Assembly (NCBI RefSeq): GCF_009730915.1
Contig: NC_052472.1
Coordinates: 1,240,001 to 1,304,000, forward strand
Reading direction: 5' to 3'
Origin: Dioscorea cayenensis subsp. rotundata
Taxonomy: Eukaryota > Streptophyta > Magnoliopsida > Dioscoreales > Dioscoreaceae
DNA: 64,000 bases
Shown here: positions 1-12,181 of the stretch, one piece after another
Position numbering within the stretch: position 1 is the stretch's first letter
Layout of the letters: every line of letters starts with the position of its first letter
The notes under the pieces: model-generated
The model's database searches: none
What the model saw: the letters and a program-made list of their open reading frames with translations, nothing else
Told to the model about the DNA's origin: nothing
Made by a program: the position numbers and the translations under genes

Positions 1-1158
1 TAAACAAAATTTCATCATAAGAATAATAAAAAATACAGAGAAAAAGACTTGCCAACAAGGTGATGTGCATCTTGTGTTTTTAAGAATAAGAGCAACTCTT
101 ATGTTATAATATAAAATAAAATAGTGAAAATATAAGATACACTATACTCTATTGTAAGAAAGGTGAAAGTTATTTCATATTAATCCACACCAAAGTGAGA
201 TGGGGATATATATATATATATATATACTTAACCATTGGTTTAGACAATGAAGATGTGATCAAGAGCAATGATGACCGGCGCTGTTGACAACCTTTAGTCT
301 TTTCTTAGTCCAGTACTTGTTAGAAAAAACGTCTCATAGATGTCATCAAGCCCTAAATAACAAGGATGAATGCATTTTTAACATTTAACTGACTCAACCG
401 AATAAGATTATTGCTAAAGTTAATTATATAATTATTTTTCAGATGTTAATTAAAACACTTTGTCAAGAACAAGGCAAGGCATGAACTCAAAAAAACTTAT
501 ATAATAAAATGAGATTAATATAACTTTATTGATATAAGAAAATAAGACACCAAATAGCTATATATATAATATATCATTGCTTAAAACATTAAATAATCAA
601 CACATAGTGCTTTGCTTATTTTATAGCCAAAGTTTTGCATGTAAATATCTTAGTTAGGTCGCAACAAGTAATCTCATATAATTCTCCTTTTACTAGAGTA
701 AAAGACCCTATAAAACTTTACTATTCTTTGAAATTGGTTTCAATTAGAATTTCAAATATATAATATTATCTTTTGTCTTTTTTTTTATTTAAAGATATAA
801 ATCATTATATTATTATTACTCATTAATTATACCTATTTTTTTTCACCCATTTCTTGGTTTTTTATTATTGAGTCTTGTAATGAGTTCTCTTGTAGAACTA
901 CATTGGTTTTTCTAAGTAAATAAGATGTAAAAAAATATAAGATACACTTAAAGATAAAAATTAGAGATTTTAAATAATAGATATAATAAATTAATTATAA
1001 ATTAAACATAAGATAATAATACAAGACTAAATTATAAAAATATATGGGCTCAAAAATAGATAATTAGTATTTAAAATCATATATATTATTTTTTGTATGA
1101 TTTAAAATAGTAAGAAATAAACCAAGATTCACCCTCTTTGCACTTGATTTGAAAATTT
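1..1158. other. AT-rich intergenic DNA, no gene seen
   Basis: I see no gene, tRNA or transposon end here. The stretch is AT-rich with a short (TA)n tract near 207-227 and poly-A/T runs. It leads into the TRM1 promoter. Confidence 0.6.
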
Positions 1159-1215
1159 TAGCCCAATGTAATTGGGCTTGGGCTAAGATCTTGGGCCCAA
1201 TTTGTTTGAGCCCAT
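1159..1215 (+). promoter_or_regulatory. Cluster of TGGGCY (site II) motifs upstream of TRM1
   Basis: Five TGGGCY/RGCCCA motifs lie in under 60 bases (about 1160, 1173, 1179, 1192 and 1209), roughly 100-150 bases before the chosen TRM1 start. The one at 1192-1199 is a palindrome, TGGGCCCA. Such clusters are known as site II elements, bound by TCP factors in plant promoters of translation and other housekeeping genes. The motifs are seen directly; the regulatory role is inferred. Confidence 0.55.
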
Positions 1216-1312
1216 GAGGAACATTGCTCATCTTCACTAAAACCTTCACAAACCGACGCAGAGCTTTTGGCAATCGCCATTGATCCACAGATCAAGCTCT
1301 GGAGTTCTTCCG

Positions 1313-4300
1313 ATGCGTTTCATTGTTGGAACAGCCTTCAAATTGCCTCGGAAACCATCAAAATCAAATCTTTCCTTCTTTTCTTCTGCTCAGAACTCTG
1401 AAAGATCCAACCTGGCGTTGGAGATTGAAGGTTGTAGAGTCATCAAGGAAGGGGAAGCTCAGGTCCTCTTGGATGACAGTAATGGCGTTTTCTGCAACAA
1501 GGCTCAGGTCCTTCTTTCTCGTAAAAATCATTCCTTTCTCATAAAAAAATGTGCCCTTTTTCTTGGGGTGTTTTTTTGATGTTTTAATTGGTTGTGTCGT
1601 TGTGTTGCTTAAATGGATTGGCTTGTGTTTGTATAGATTTTCTTTTTAAACTTGTTCTCTGGTTCACTTTTTGATCATTTTAATTTTAAATGTAGCTGTT
1701 TTTGGTGTTCCTATGGTTTACAATTTATTGTTCTGGTGTTTTCATTGAATACCCATTTGTCAAAATTTGATCTTTTTGATTGGCTTTGTTTGCCTACTGT
1801 GATGGTTTTCAGTTGCTGCTCTTGTGAACTTCGTCTCAGTGGAATTACATATTCCTATGTCAAACTAGGTAGAAATTAGATACTTAACTATATTCATTCT
1901 TTTGCTTTATATTCTTAATAATTCTTGAATGTTGAATTGTTAATTAAATAGTACTGATCATTTGGTTTGTTTTGCCACTACTTTGAGTTGCCTCTGAGTA
2001 AATTGTGCTTTGGATTTCTGAATTTTGATAAGGGCCAGCATCTAGAGTATACATTGAAACATTGTTTTTACTTAATCAGGTTAACAACAGAGACATGTCT
2101 ATTGCTGTTTTGCGGACATTTATTGCCAAACGCAAGGAAGAACATGCTTCAAAGTTCTGTAGGGAGAATGTAAATGATCCACTTAAGAGCCATCAAGAAC
2201 TTAAAGAACCAATGGTTCTTGAGGTACAATATATTCAAAAATTTTTTCTAGGACTTGTCTTATGAAGCATAGCAATGGGTATAAAAAGCTGGCTCAAACA
2301 TGTAGTGTATTTCACTTATCATTTATGTGTAGGCTTTTGGCTGCTTGGGATTAAGAGCGATACGTTATGCCCAAGAAGTAGAAGGCATAAGCCAAGTCAT
2401 TGCCCTAGATAGCGATAAAGGTGCTTTTAATCTGCTTTTTTTTCCCTCTAGGATCATATCCTGCCCTGTTGTCTTGCTTCCTAAGGAAGTTGTTATGGAT
2501 TGAATTTGTTAAAGTACATGGCTTGATTTTTGAACAGCTTCTGTTGATGCTTGCAAGAGGAACATACAATTTAATGGCTCTGTAGCAAGTTCAAAAGTGG
2601 AAGTTCATCTTGTGGATGCTCGAGTTCACATGTTAACCCACCCAAAAGAATTTGATGTTGTATGTAATTCCAGTAACTCTTGTATTCCACTTACGCCATC
2701 TTTTTGGTGTTCCTTGATTGTGTGCAAGTAATGATTATTACTATTCAGGTTGATATTGATCCGTACGGATCACCTTCCATATTCTTGGATTCGGCAGTTC
2801 AATCAGTAGCCGATGGGGGCATGCTAATGTGCACAGCTACCGACATGGCGGTGCTCTGTGGGGATGACCGGGAAGTTTGTTATTCCAAGTTAGTTTTTAC
2901 TGTATTTCTTTACCTTCTGAAATAGAACTTTAGTTTACTCCATCCTTATTTGAGTTACAATGGTAGACAGGTATGGTTCATACCCTCTGAAAGGAAAAAT
3001 ACTGCCATGAAAATGGCTTTTGAGAATCCTTCTCGCATCAATTGAGGTATTTGAGATGTCTTTTATCTAATTTTTCGCTTTATTAATTTCCTTATCCTTT
3101 CAAAATTGACCTTTCATGGTTTCATTAATCAGAGTCATGCAAATCGATATAAGCGTCACATTGTTCCTGTCCTCTCTGTATATATGGATTTCTATATCCG
3201 GGTCTTTGTACGCATTTTCACGTATGTTTCCTATTTCTTATAAATAGTTCTTTTGTGATTAGCAATTACATGATGTGTTTTTTAATCTAAAGGTCTGGAA
3301 GTGCCATGAAGGAGACTCCTCTTAAACTCTCATATGTCTACCAATGTGTTGGTTGTGATTCATTCCATCTGCAGTGTCTCGGCAGAACTTTTACGAAGGT
3401 ACATTTTTTGTTTAGTACTCATTTTACCTCATTTCACAAACCCATTTCCTTTTCTCGGTGTCCTAGAACAATAATGTGAGATATGCTCCTGCATTCGGTC
3501 CTCTTGTCGACAAAGAGTGCGGTGATTGTGGAAGGAAATTCACCATTGGTGGGCCAATATGGTCCGATCCAATCCATAACCATGATTGGGTTGTTTCCAC
3601 ATTATCAGATGTTATAGCAATGAAGAATAGATATCCTGCGTATGATAGAATCTCTGCTGTACTAACAACAATCTCCGAGGTACAATGTCACATTTTGGTC
3701 AGTTTCTATTCAATCCTCAAATTTCACCTTGCTAATTGAACCAATATGATTTTTGTCGCTTAGGAATTGCCAGATGCCGCTCTTTTCCTCAACCTCCACA
3801 ACTTGTCTGCAACAGTCAAGTGTGATTCCCCTTCGGCACTCATGTTCCGCTCTGCAGTGATCAACGCTGGGTATCACATCTCTGGCACCCACATTACTCC
3901 GCTCGGGCTTAAATCAGACGCGCCCATGAGTGTCATTTGGGACATCATGCGTTGTTGGGTGAAATATTATTCTACTCATTTTGATCATTCTTTCAATTTG
4001 TCTCTCGTTTTTTACTTCTACTAAAATTGTCATGATTTCAGGTTAAAACACGGAAAGTAAAAGATCAACCATCAGATCAACCTGGCGCAGCTATCCTTGC
4101 AAAGGAACCAACTCTGCAAGTGAGTTCTTTGCTGATATGCTTTTGTTGTTTAACCAATGATCAAGAACACTATCTAATTGAAATTTATGAACCTCCATTG
4201 CATCAATAAAATGAGATTACGTCTGTATAGATAGCAGATAATTGACACAAGTACGCGATGTATCAAGCTATTTTCTTATTAGATGAATGTTAAACTCTAC

Positions 4301-4485
4301 AGGTGAATTTTAAAAAAGCCGTCGGAGCTGTTAGCAAAGCACAAGCTAACAACATTGCGAGGTTTCTTCCAAAACCCGAAAAAAATTGGGGGCCTAAGAT
4401 CAGGGCAGGAAGGCGGATTATCGCTACGAAGCATGCTTCGATCTTGGGCTGCAAAAACATCGTTACCGATGATACGGGTTCATGA
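1313..4485 (+). CDS. TRM1: tRNA (guanine26-N2)-dimethyltransferase, TRM1-like
   Basis: The product uses S-adenosylmethionine to methylate guanine-26 of tRNAs. Twelve exons fit GT-AG splicing: 1313-1507, 2080-2223, 2333-2420, 2538-2659, 2749-2888, 2971-3046, 3133-3221, 3293-3398, 3467-3679, 3764-3958, 4042-4119 and 4303-4485, 543 codons with the stop. Family landmarks are [13 protein letters not shown] (exon 2), the VDIDPYGSP block with [16 protein letters not shown] (exon 5), [19 protein letters not shown] (exon 7) and a [11 protein letters not shown] / CGDCGRKF cysteine region (exons 8-9). The first ATG of the open frame is 1313; an upstream in-frame TTG at 1280 is not a start. Two places are odd. 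Exon 6 has a TGA at 3008-3010 caused by three extra bases relative to the conserved reading, and exon 3 opens with a compensated shift in the SAM-binding motif. Either the assembly has indel errors or this copy is damaged. Family identity is sure; integrity is not. Confidence 0.9.
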
Positions 4486-5855
4486 AAAATTTAGGGTGAT
4501 GAATTGAAGTTGTGGGTCTCCAATTTTTGCTTGTACACAGTCTGCATGCATGTAATTAACTCGGAAATTAACCTGCAAATTTTGAAACTACATAATTGCA
4601 TTCCTCTCTGTATTGTCTGTTTTAATTTTTATCTTCTCAATATTATAATTGTCTCTGTAGATTTTACTTTCATCTTGTCCATTCTTGTTCCATTGTAATT
4701 TTTTTTTAAATTAAATATTTTAACTATTTTTAGCTTATTTACCTGTAAATTTTATAATACTAAATTAAATGAAAATATTATAAGATATATAACAACACAA
4801 CTCCAACATTCATCTAAATTTTTTTTTAAAAAAATTGTTTAGGGAAATTAATAAACAATTTTTTCAGTATTACATTTTTTTATTAATAAATCATTAAAAT
4901 ATAATCAAACACACAATTATTATAATTAAGTGAATATAAATTTATATATATATATATAATAACTAAGTAGTTTTTTATCAGAGAAAAGTAACAGGGTGGG
5001 GCAAGGTAAAATTCGCCTTAATCGAAATAAATCAGGTAATAAATCACGGATTTGCATAAGTTTTGCCATCCCTAATTCAGATTACTTCAAATTGATTTGT
5101 TATATGGTAGTGCTATTTATGTGCATTGTTGATACATTTAATATATATATATATATACACACACCAGAGGAAGTTCAAAATGAAGGAGAAAAACGTATAA
5201 ATTAAAAATAGATTAATCCAATAGATCAAGAAAAAGTTGCGTTTGAGCTGGAATTAGAGTGTGCTAATATTTAAGTATACAAGATTTTTATATTAATCTT
5301 AAATTTAAATTTAATTTATTATTATTTTTTTTGGGAAAGATTGAGACAAAAAAGATATAAAACGGCCAATTCTAATATTTAAGTAATTTTATTAATTAAT
5401 AATATTTATTTATATGTATTTAATTTGAGAACCAATAAAAAAATAAAATTATTATTACGTATAAACTAATAAATTTATTTTCTTAATGCACACTATTCAT
5501 GTATTCTTCCTTAACAAAAAATGCTGATTAATTAGGATGAAAACTATCATACATTAATTCATATATAGATTCCACTTAATTATAAATTGACACACAAACA
5601 TGGCATGATGTTAAGTTGATGAATAATCAAATCCAAATAACACAAATAAATATGACATCTAGCTAATTAACTTCATATTCCACACAATAATATATAAATC
5701 ATCAACCATATATAACAACAAAGAACAACATATTTAGTAACATGATCATCAGCTTTATTTAGTTATGTTATCAAACCACCACATGATAACATGCATGACA
5801 TATATATATGCATGCTTATTCCATCCCCTCTTACATAATTATTCATTTCTTGATC
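4486..5855. other. AT-rich intergenic DNA between TRM1 and the Kunitz cluster
   Basis: No gene is visible. There are (TA)n tracts near 4942-4958 and 5141-5157. From about 5519 to 5625 the sequence resembles 8660-8760, the 3' flank of the next inhibitor gene, so it belongs to a tandem duplication unit. Confidence 0.6.
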
Positions 5856-6464
5856 TCATGCCTTCCTAAACTGGACAGGAAGCACACTCTCATCATATCT
5901 AAACAAACTCAACCAACGTTGATCTTCCACAATGTCAACGTTCAAAAGCCCACAAGTAGGATTACAGTCATTGCACACAGTAGGGCAAAAGGCAAGCCTG
6001 TAAACTTCCATGTGTCTCTCTATCCTGAACCAAAAGTTCAGTGATGCTTGATTTCCAGAGACTCCTGTATATCCTCCTGTTGAAACATATGCTCTGCTGA
6101 AGACTTCATCGGCTTCGGCGAGCCTCCAGACTGTCGAGAACGCCTCGCATGTTGTCGTTGATGTCGAAAATGCAATGTTCACGTCTTCATCATAATTAAT
6201 AGTGACAATGTCTTGGCTTACACGAGTGAAGGTCACTGGAATACCTGAGTCTCCTACTTGAGGAGATTGAGCTATACTGAGAGGGCATGAACCATTCCTG
6301 CCTGCTAGAGTGAACCCTCCGGCAACGTCGGTGTTCCCGGGGACGATGTAGTACTGTCTGTCAGTCCTTATCGGCTCGCCATCGGTGTCGAGGACGTAGA
6401 TGTTTTGTGCTGCTGTGATGGTGATGATGGAGAGAAAGATTGGGAAGAGGAGGAGCTTGATCAT
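5856..6464 (-). CDS. Kunitz-type (miraculin-like) proteinase inhibitor, copy 1
   Basis: An intronless gene of 202 residues. Residues 1-20 from Met at 6464 (MIKLLLFPIFLSIITITAAQ) form a signal peptide, so the product enters the secretory pathway. The mature part has the family signature VLDTDGEPI followed by YYIVPG, a conserved NGSCPL (N-glycosylation sequon next to the first cysteine) and the C-terminal FCPTVCNDCNPTCG cluster. That makes six cysteines, three possible disulfides as in miraculin. Members are beta-trefoil inhibitors of serine proteinases, but the loop aligned with the soybean inhibitor reactive site has no obvious Arg/Lys at P1, so the target is unknown. The open frame extends to an upstream ATG at 6533, but that lies beside the TATA box, so the ATG at 6464 is preferred. 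It is the first of four same-strand paralogues. Confidence 0.88.
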   Translation of the reverse strand: MIKLLLFPIFLSIITITAAQNIYVLDTDGEPIRTDRQYYIVPGNTDVAGGFTLAGRNGSCPLSIAQSPQVGDSGIPVTFTRVSQDIVTINYDEDVNIAFSTSTTTCEAFSTVWRLAEADEVFSRAYVSTGGYTGVSGNQASLNFWFRIERHMEVYRLAFCPTVCNDCNPTCGLLNVDIVEDQRWLSLFRYDESVLPVQFRKA

Positions 6465-6534
6465 GTTTGTGTTTGATGGTATTAGGTTTTCTTTAATTTG
6501 GGTGGTGGCAAATTGATGAGGTTGGGAAGGCATG

Positions 6535-6542
6535 TATTTATA
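6535..6542 (-). promoter_or_regulatory. TATA box of Kunitz copy 1
   Basis: TATAAATA on the minus strand, about 70 bases before the chosen ATG. It directly precedes the alternative ATG at 6533, which therefore should be outside the transcript. Confidence 0.6.
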
Positions 6543-6628
6543 GAGAGAGTTGATAAAAAGTTGATTGGATTTTTGCTTTCAATTATTGTTTTGACATTGA
6601 AAATGAGATGTGTACATATTCATATGTC

Positions 6629-6650
6629 TATCTTGCTTTAGATGTTGTCC
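6629..6650 (-). promoter_or_regulatory. Upstream block shared by Kunitz copies 1-3
   Basis: The plus-strand text here (TATCTTGCTTTAGATGTT and neighbours) is nearly repeated at 10360-10385 and 22603-22628, in each case about 150-180 bases before the ATG of an inhibitor gene. It may be a conserved promoter element or simply residual paralogue similarity. Confidence 0.4.
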
Positions 6651-6753
6651 ATACGTGGGATGAGACTAGTTGAATATATATATACAACCATGCAGAAAAG
6701 AAAAGTTGTTTGGATTGTAGTCTTGTGTCTCTAGCTATTATCTATTTGAGTTA

Positions 6754-6808
6754 TCCATTTCATAAATGATATCATGCATTACAGCTCTAAAGTTTTGTAC
6801 ACATATGC
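6754..6808. repeat. Duplicated 5' flank, Kunitz copies 1 and 2
   Basis: This block (ATCCATTTCATAAAT..., then TATCATGCAT..ACAGCTCTA..AGTTTTGTACA) is closely matched at 10480-10531 upstream of copy 2. It shows that the duplication included several hundred bases of upstream DNA. Confidence 0.6.
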
Positions 6809-9616
6809 CGCTCTCCCATATTCATCCTAAAATGTATTTATACATATTAATTATATATGAAACCTAAATCATATGCCAATTCTCTGCCATGCATGTTCTT
6901 CCTAATATATATATATATATATTATGTAACCTAAAAATTGTGGAAATAGGTAAGTAATAGTATCTTTTACTTCTTTTAAAGGCTTAGAATTCGCCTTAAT
7001 TTGATTAAAACATGATTGAGGGTTTTTCTTTTAAAACATAATTAAAAATTTTCCATGTGTGTATATGAGGTGGTTTGTACATGTTGTTAAGGGAAAACTT
7101 AAATACCTTTAAAATTATGTCAAAATATCAATTTTTTTTTTTTAAAGAAGATATGTATGAGATAATGAAATAAGAGGTAAAACAAAATAGTGATATTTAC
7201 TTCTGCTTTGATTATGTTTTTAAGATGCAGCGGATATAGTGATATTTATTTTCTATTATGTATTATTATTATTATTATTATTTATCTTGGCTAATTAAGA
7301 CAAATACAATCACATTTCTAAGTGCTATGAATGCGATTTGCGAAATTTTCAACATGGGTATTTTACATGGTTATTGTTACTGCATGCATGGGTGTGTTTA
7401 AATCCATGTAACTCTCATGAATTTTAACTAAAGAACACAAGCATTATACACGGAAGAAATCATCTTGCCTGGTTCCCTAACTAGGATATTCATTGGTCAT
7501 CCTTATCATATTTTGACATGTGTCCTATTAAATATTGTTATTTTTTTATGTTGCGATTGATAGTAATATGGAGACATATGCAAACTGTGATTTACTTGAA
7601 AAATCCAAGAAGCTTGGTTTGTTCCTTTAATCTACTAAAGAAGAGGATTAATTGAGCTTGATTTAACATACTTGTAAGCTTAATTTGTCAGCAATTTCTT
7701 TTTTTGTTTGTGAAGCTTTAATTAATGTGGTAGATTTAAGCTTTGTAAAAGTTGTACACATAATTTTCAACATTATAGTGAAATTTTCTCATCGTCTCTG
7801 CCCATGAACGTATAAGTTAAATCCTTGTATTCTTATTAGATTGCTTTTTACACTATCACTTCTTGCGAGTTAATTAATTTGTGAAGCATATTAGCTGGCC
7901 TTATCAACTGTCCATCACCTCAACATTAAGGCTATGTACAAATATGTCTAAAAAAAAAATGCCTTCCAGAGTTTGAAAGAGTGCAATTAGTTAAAGGCAT
8001 AAGAGTAGATTCATATTATAATAAAGTACAGAAGTCATATATAAGAGATACCCATCTATATTGGGATAATTTTTTTTTTATAAATTATCAATATATATAA
8101 TATATAAATTAATAGAAGAACATATGATCAGCTAGATGAAAATTAAGCGGTATTAGATGTAAGTGATACAACAGCAGAGTACGTCAAAACCGCTAAAAGA
8201 ATATATAGTTTGGAGACTAATTTATTACGTTAACTTGAATGAAGTAATACTTCAGCTAATTAACCATCCATCGTCATTCCTTTCATTTTTAGCACTAATG
8301 ATGTTAAAAGAATATATAGGTCATAGAGTGACTAACTTATATTGGAGATGCACACATTTCACTTATTGGTTTAATATTAAATTGCTCATTTGTGTGGGAG
8401 CTGTGATAAATCCTAATTGGTTCTCTTTTACTCAAATGACAAAAGAGAAAATAATCAAAATAACATTCAAAGTGTACATAAGCTTTAAAAAAAAAAAAAG
8501 ATTAAATGATGATAAAATTAGATATAAAAAAATTATAGATTAATATTGTTCATTTATATAAATTTTGTGAACCAATATAATTGATTAAAATTATTAATGA
8601 TATAAATTAATTATAAATTGCTTTTTTCTTAATGGATTATTTATAAATTATTTCTTGAAAAAGAAAAACTGATGAGTAGGATGAGAAGGCATTAATTAAT
8701 CATGCATTTAAACTTACAAATTTCATACACAAATGTGACATGATGTTGAGGTCTAATATGAACGTCGATCTTAGTTTATATTCTTAGTTAATATTCTAGA
8801 CAAATAAATCATCAACAGAAATATAAAATGCAACATTTGGTGGAGATAATTAACCTCAATATTTAAAAATTATTTTAAGCTTAAAATAGGACTTATTTTC
8901 AATTTGAATACTCCCTCCCGTTCCTTTTTGCGTGTAACATTTACTTGATTCACACCGATTATAAAAAATTAGTTAAAATTAGTTGGTTACCTATATGTTA
9001 TAAAAAAATTTCATTACTTTTCAAAAACTACCCCTATTAAAACCCCATTAGTAGAGTATGTAATTCAATGCATAGTTGATTGTGATTTATTTAACATTGT
9101 ACAAGCACATTAAATTAAAAGTTAAATTTATTATTAAATGACTGACAAAATTTCTAATACGATGGTAAAAATATAGAGAGAACCTCAAAATATGATAATT
9201 TAAAAAGAGCGAGAGAAATCTTATTAGAATTCCGTGTATGATCATATTTGGGAATGTTAGTCTAGCTCATTTCTCTTTTATTTTTTTAAGTTAAATTATT
9301 TCTTGGTGGTTCAACTTGTTTCTACTTTCTCCATGATCTTTAGTTATAGTATTGTTGCACGGTTATATATTTTTACCCTTGCATAGCTTTTATATTTTAT
9401 TTATTTCTTATTTAATATATTTTGGGTGATTTATTCACTGTTTTGCAACACAAAAAAATATAAAAAATAAAGAAAATCAAACAACACAGTAATATGATCA
9501 ACTTTAACATGATCAAGTTTATGTATCATATTAAACTAAACCATCACATGCATACATAATGCATGGTTATTCCATATATTCCATTCCCTCCATCCAAACA
9601 TTGTTGCTTAATTTTT
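6809..9616. other. Spacer between Kunitz copies 1 and 2
   Basis: AT-rich DNA with no supported gene. A 126-codon open frame at 8163-8543 has no recognisable domain and reads through low-complexity sequence. The block 8660-8760 matches 5519-5625 and marks the 3' flank of the duplicated unit. Confidence 0.55.
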
Positions 9617-10216
9617 TCATGCCCTTTTAAACTGGACTGGGAAACAGCTCTCATTAGATCCAGTCAAAACCAACCAACGATGACATTCCACAACCTCAAC
9701 ACTCAAAACTCCACACTGAGGAACACCACACTGATCATGACACTCATTAGGGCAAAAGCCAAGCCTGTAAACATTCATATACTGTTCTATCCTGAACCAA
9801 TTGTCCACTGTTCCTTGCAGAGGGTTTCCTGTATATTTTGAGGTTGAAACATGATACCTGTTGGAAACTTCATCAGGACCTGTGATCCTCCAGCCCGTCG
9901 ACTCTGCGCACATCGAAGTCGAAAAGGAAATGTATATGTTATCTCCAAGACCAATAAGGTCCTTATGAGGGTTTGCAATAGTGAAGATCACAGGTAAGCC
10001 TAAGTCTCCATTATTGGGAGATTGAGCTACATTGAGAGGGCATGAACCATTGTTGCTTTCCAGAGTGAGCCCTCCGGCATCATCGGTGATCCCCGGGACA
10101 ATGTAGTACTGAACGCCGGGAACTAGAGGATTGCCATCGGTGTCACAGACGTTGTAGTCATGTGCTGTGGCAACGGTGATGATGGATAGGATGACAGAGA
10201 GGAGGAGGAACTTCAT
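9617..10216 (-). CDS. Kunitz-type (miraculin-like) proteinase inhibitor, copy 2
   Basis: An intronless 199-residue secreted protein. The signal peptide is MKFLLLSVILSIITVATA from the ATG at 10216. It keeps YYIVPG, NGSCPLNVAQSP and a C-terminal cluster rearranged to CPNECHDQCGVPQCG. The usual VLDTDG start of the mature protein reads VCDTDG, giving one extra, probably unpaired cysteine. The open frame continues upstream to an ATG at 10333, but that lies beyond the TATA box at 10284-10291; an intermediate ATG at 10252 is possible but would add 12 residues before a standard signal peptide. It is the closest paralogue of copy 1 and shares flanking DNA with it on both sides. Family membership is sure; the target proteinase, or any taste-modifying, storage or other role, cannot be read from sequence. 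Confidence 0.87.
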   Translation of the reverse strand: MKFLLLSVILSIITVATAHDYNVCDTDGNPLVPGVQYYIVPGITDDAGGLTLESNNGSCPLNVAQSPNNGDLGLPVIFTIANPHKDLIGLGDNIYISFSTSMCAESTGWRITGPDEVSNRYHVSTSKYTGNPLQGTVDNWFRIEQYMNVYRLGFCPNECHDQCGVPQCGVLSVEVVECHRWLVLTGSNESCFPVQFKRA

Positions 10217-10283
10217 GTTTGTGTTTGATGGAATTAGGGTCTGTAGATGCATGATGTCAAATGGATGAGGTTGAGAAGATGTG

Positions 10284-10291
10284 TATATATA
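10284..10291 (-). promoter_or_regulatory. TATA box of Kunitz copy 2
   Basis: TATATATA on the minus strand, about 70 bases before the ATG at 10216, the same spacing as in copy 1. Confidence 0.55.
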
Positions 10292-10479
10292 GTGATCAGA
10301 GTTGATAAAAAGTTGCTTGGCTTTTTCTTTCATTCATGAGATGTGTATAGATATATACTTATCTTCTTGCTTTAAATGTTATTCATATCCATGCATAGGA
10401 GACTATTTGCATATTGCTACAAGGAAAACTTGTCTGGAGTATTTATGTGTTTTAATTTATGTGCATATATATATATATA

Positions 10480-10531
10480 TCCATTTCATAAATTATATCA
10501 TGCATGACAGCTCTATAGTTTTGTACATATC
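10480..10531. repeat. Duplicated 5' flank, partner of 6754-6808
   Basis: This is the second copy of the upstream block described at 6754-6808. Confidence 0.6.
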
Positions 10532-10744
10532 CTTAAAAAGTATATGTATATATACGTATTATGTCATGAGGCCTAATCGCTCCCGATTTCCTCACCTTAG
10601 TGGTCCCAGCGAAGAGTTAAAGTATGCAAGAGACTTAGGCTTATCTTTAAAATTAATTATGTGGAAATATTTTTTTTTTCTCTTTTTATAATATATAGAA
10701 GATATGTAATTAATTAATTGTATACCACTAACATGCAAGTTATT

Positions 10745-11700
10745 AGTAAGTGTATTAGTCGGTCAAATAATAGATTGTGCTTTACAAATAAGATGAATCC
10801 CACAAGGATTAGAATTACTAGTAGTAACTCCTCTTATATTTTTTTACTATAGATTAATCAGGTTGCTAAATCAAAATTAAATAGAATTAAAGTATATATA
10901 AACTAAGTGATTAGAAGATAAATAAAATGAAAGACAATACCTAAATTCTAATCGAATGAAAGCTTGATTGTTTGGACCATGGAGATGCTTAGTTTATGCT
11001 AATTAATTAATACCTCTCTCGAGACTACTAGCTAGCACCTAATTTCATACAAAGATCAATTGAAATATTTTTCTAATCTGACCTATGTACCATTGCATTA
11101 CGTCCTATGAATCACTCTAATAGGATTAAAAACATTCCACTGATCCCTAATTTTAATTCGGAAGAGTTGTGACACTAAATTTCTACAACTTCCTTCAATT
11201 ATACGAGATCTATACATAAAGATATTTCAATTTCATGCGCAACTTAAATATGAATCAAAGCTCTTGCTATAATTTTGGTTTAAGCATTAAAGCTCACATA
11301 GACAAATTGCAAACAAATATATAAAACCAGTATAAAAGTATTAAATTACACTTTTATACTAGAGCTCAAGTATCCGGATACCCAAGGAGTTTAGTTCCTC
11401 ATCTTAGCTAGATGTTCTCCATTAACAACCAAGTAAAAGACAATAAAATAAAACATAATGTAAAGTTCCCTTGAATTCCAAGGCCAATTGATGGAAACAC
11501 TTTTTTGGGGACTCGACATTGCTCCCAATATATATATATATATATATATCTCGTCCAAGTGATGCCGCTGAAGCCATCTGAGATCTATCACAATAACTCC
11601 TTTAAACGTTAGATGGGCTACTTGCAAAATAGGTGCAAAAGATTGAACAAAGTGCAAAAGTCCCTAACAAAATTGCGACTAGTCTTTTTATTCCTTGATT
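10745..11700. repeat. Probable dispersed non-coding repeat, unclassified
   Basis: The segment begins with phrases such as TTAGTCGGTCAAATAATAG and GAATCCCACAAGGATTAGAA. These resemble the non-coding sequence of widely dispersed plant repeats, possibly LTR-element derived, as I remember them. I see no coding capacity, terminal repeat or target duplication, so class and boundaries are uncertain. It includes an (AT)n tract near 11527-11549. Confidence 0.3.
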
Positions 11701-12181
11701 ATTGAACACGGGTGTGTTTAGACCTTGCAATTAAACCTTAAGACACTGGGAGTGAAGTTCTCGATAAACTATGGCAAAACAATGATTTTTCTTTTTTATT
11801 TACATGCCCGTCTGTGCCTATATAGCTTCCAAGAAATTGCTATAGTAGTTCTACTGCAACTTTGATGCTAGCTAGTGCTTTACTACAATAAGAAATTTAA
11901 TTTTTATCAACCATGAAAAGTCAATCAAGAGAAATTGAAGAATAAAATTCCTATATTTTATTTTCGTATGTGTGAATATATATAGACATTTGATTCATGT
12001 TGTTTTTGTTCTAGGATCTAACTTCAAATCTTCGGTGATCAAAATGATACAATGTTGAAGAGGATTGTTGTTCTGTAAAAAAAACTTATAAATGGAGAAC
12101 AAACTTTATGAATATCTTGCTCAGTTACTACTGGGCAGAGAACCATCCATTAAAAACATTTTCAAAAGTTTTCCGTCATCA

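Noticed and set aside
1280-1312. Upstream extension of TRM1
   Set aside because: The extension starts with TTG; the first ATG is 1313.
6465-6533. N-terminal extension of Kunitz copy 1
   Set aside because: The upstream ATG abuts the TATA box and would displace the signal peptide.
8163-8543. 126-codon open frame
   Set aside because: Low-complexity composition, lysine run from poly-A, no domain, and it does not start with ATG context typical of a gene.
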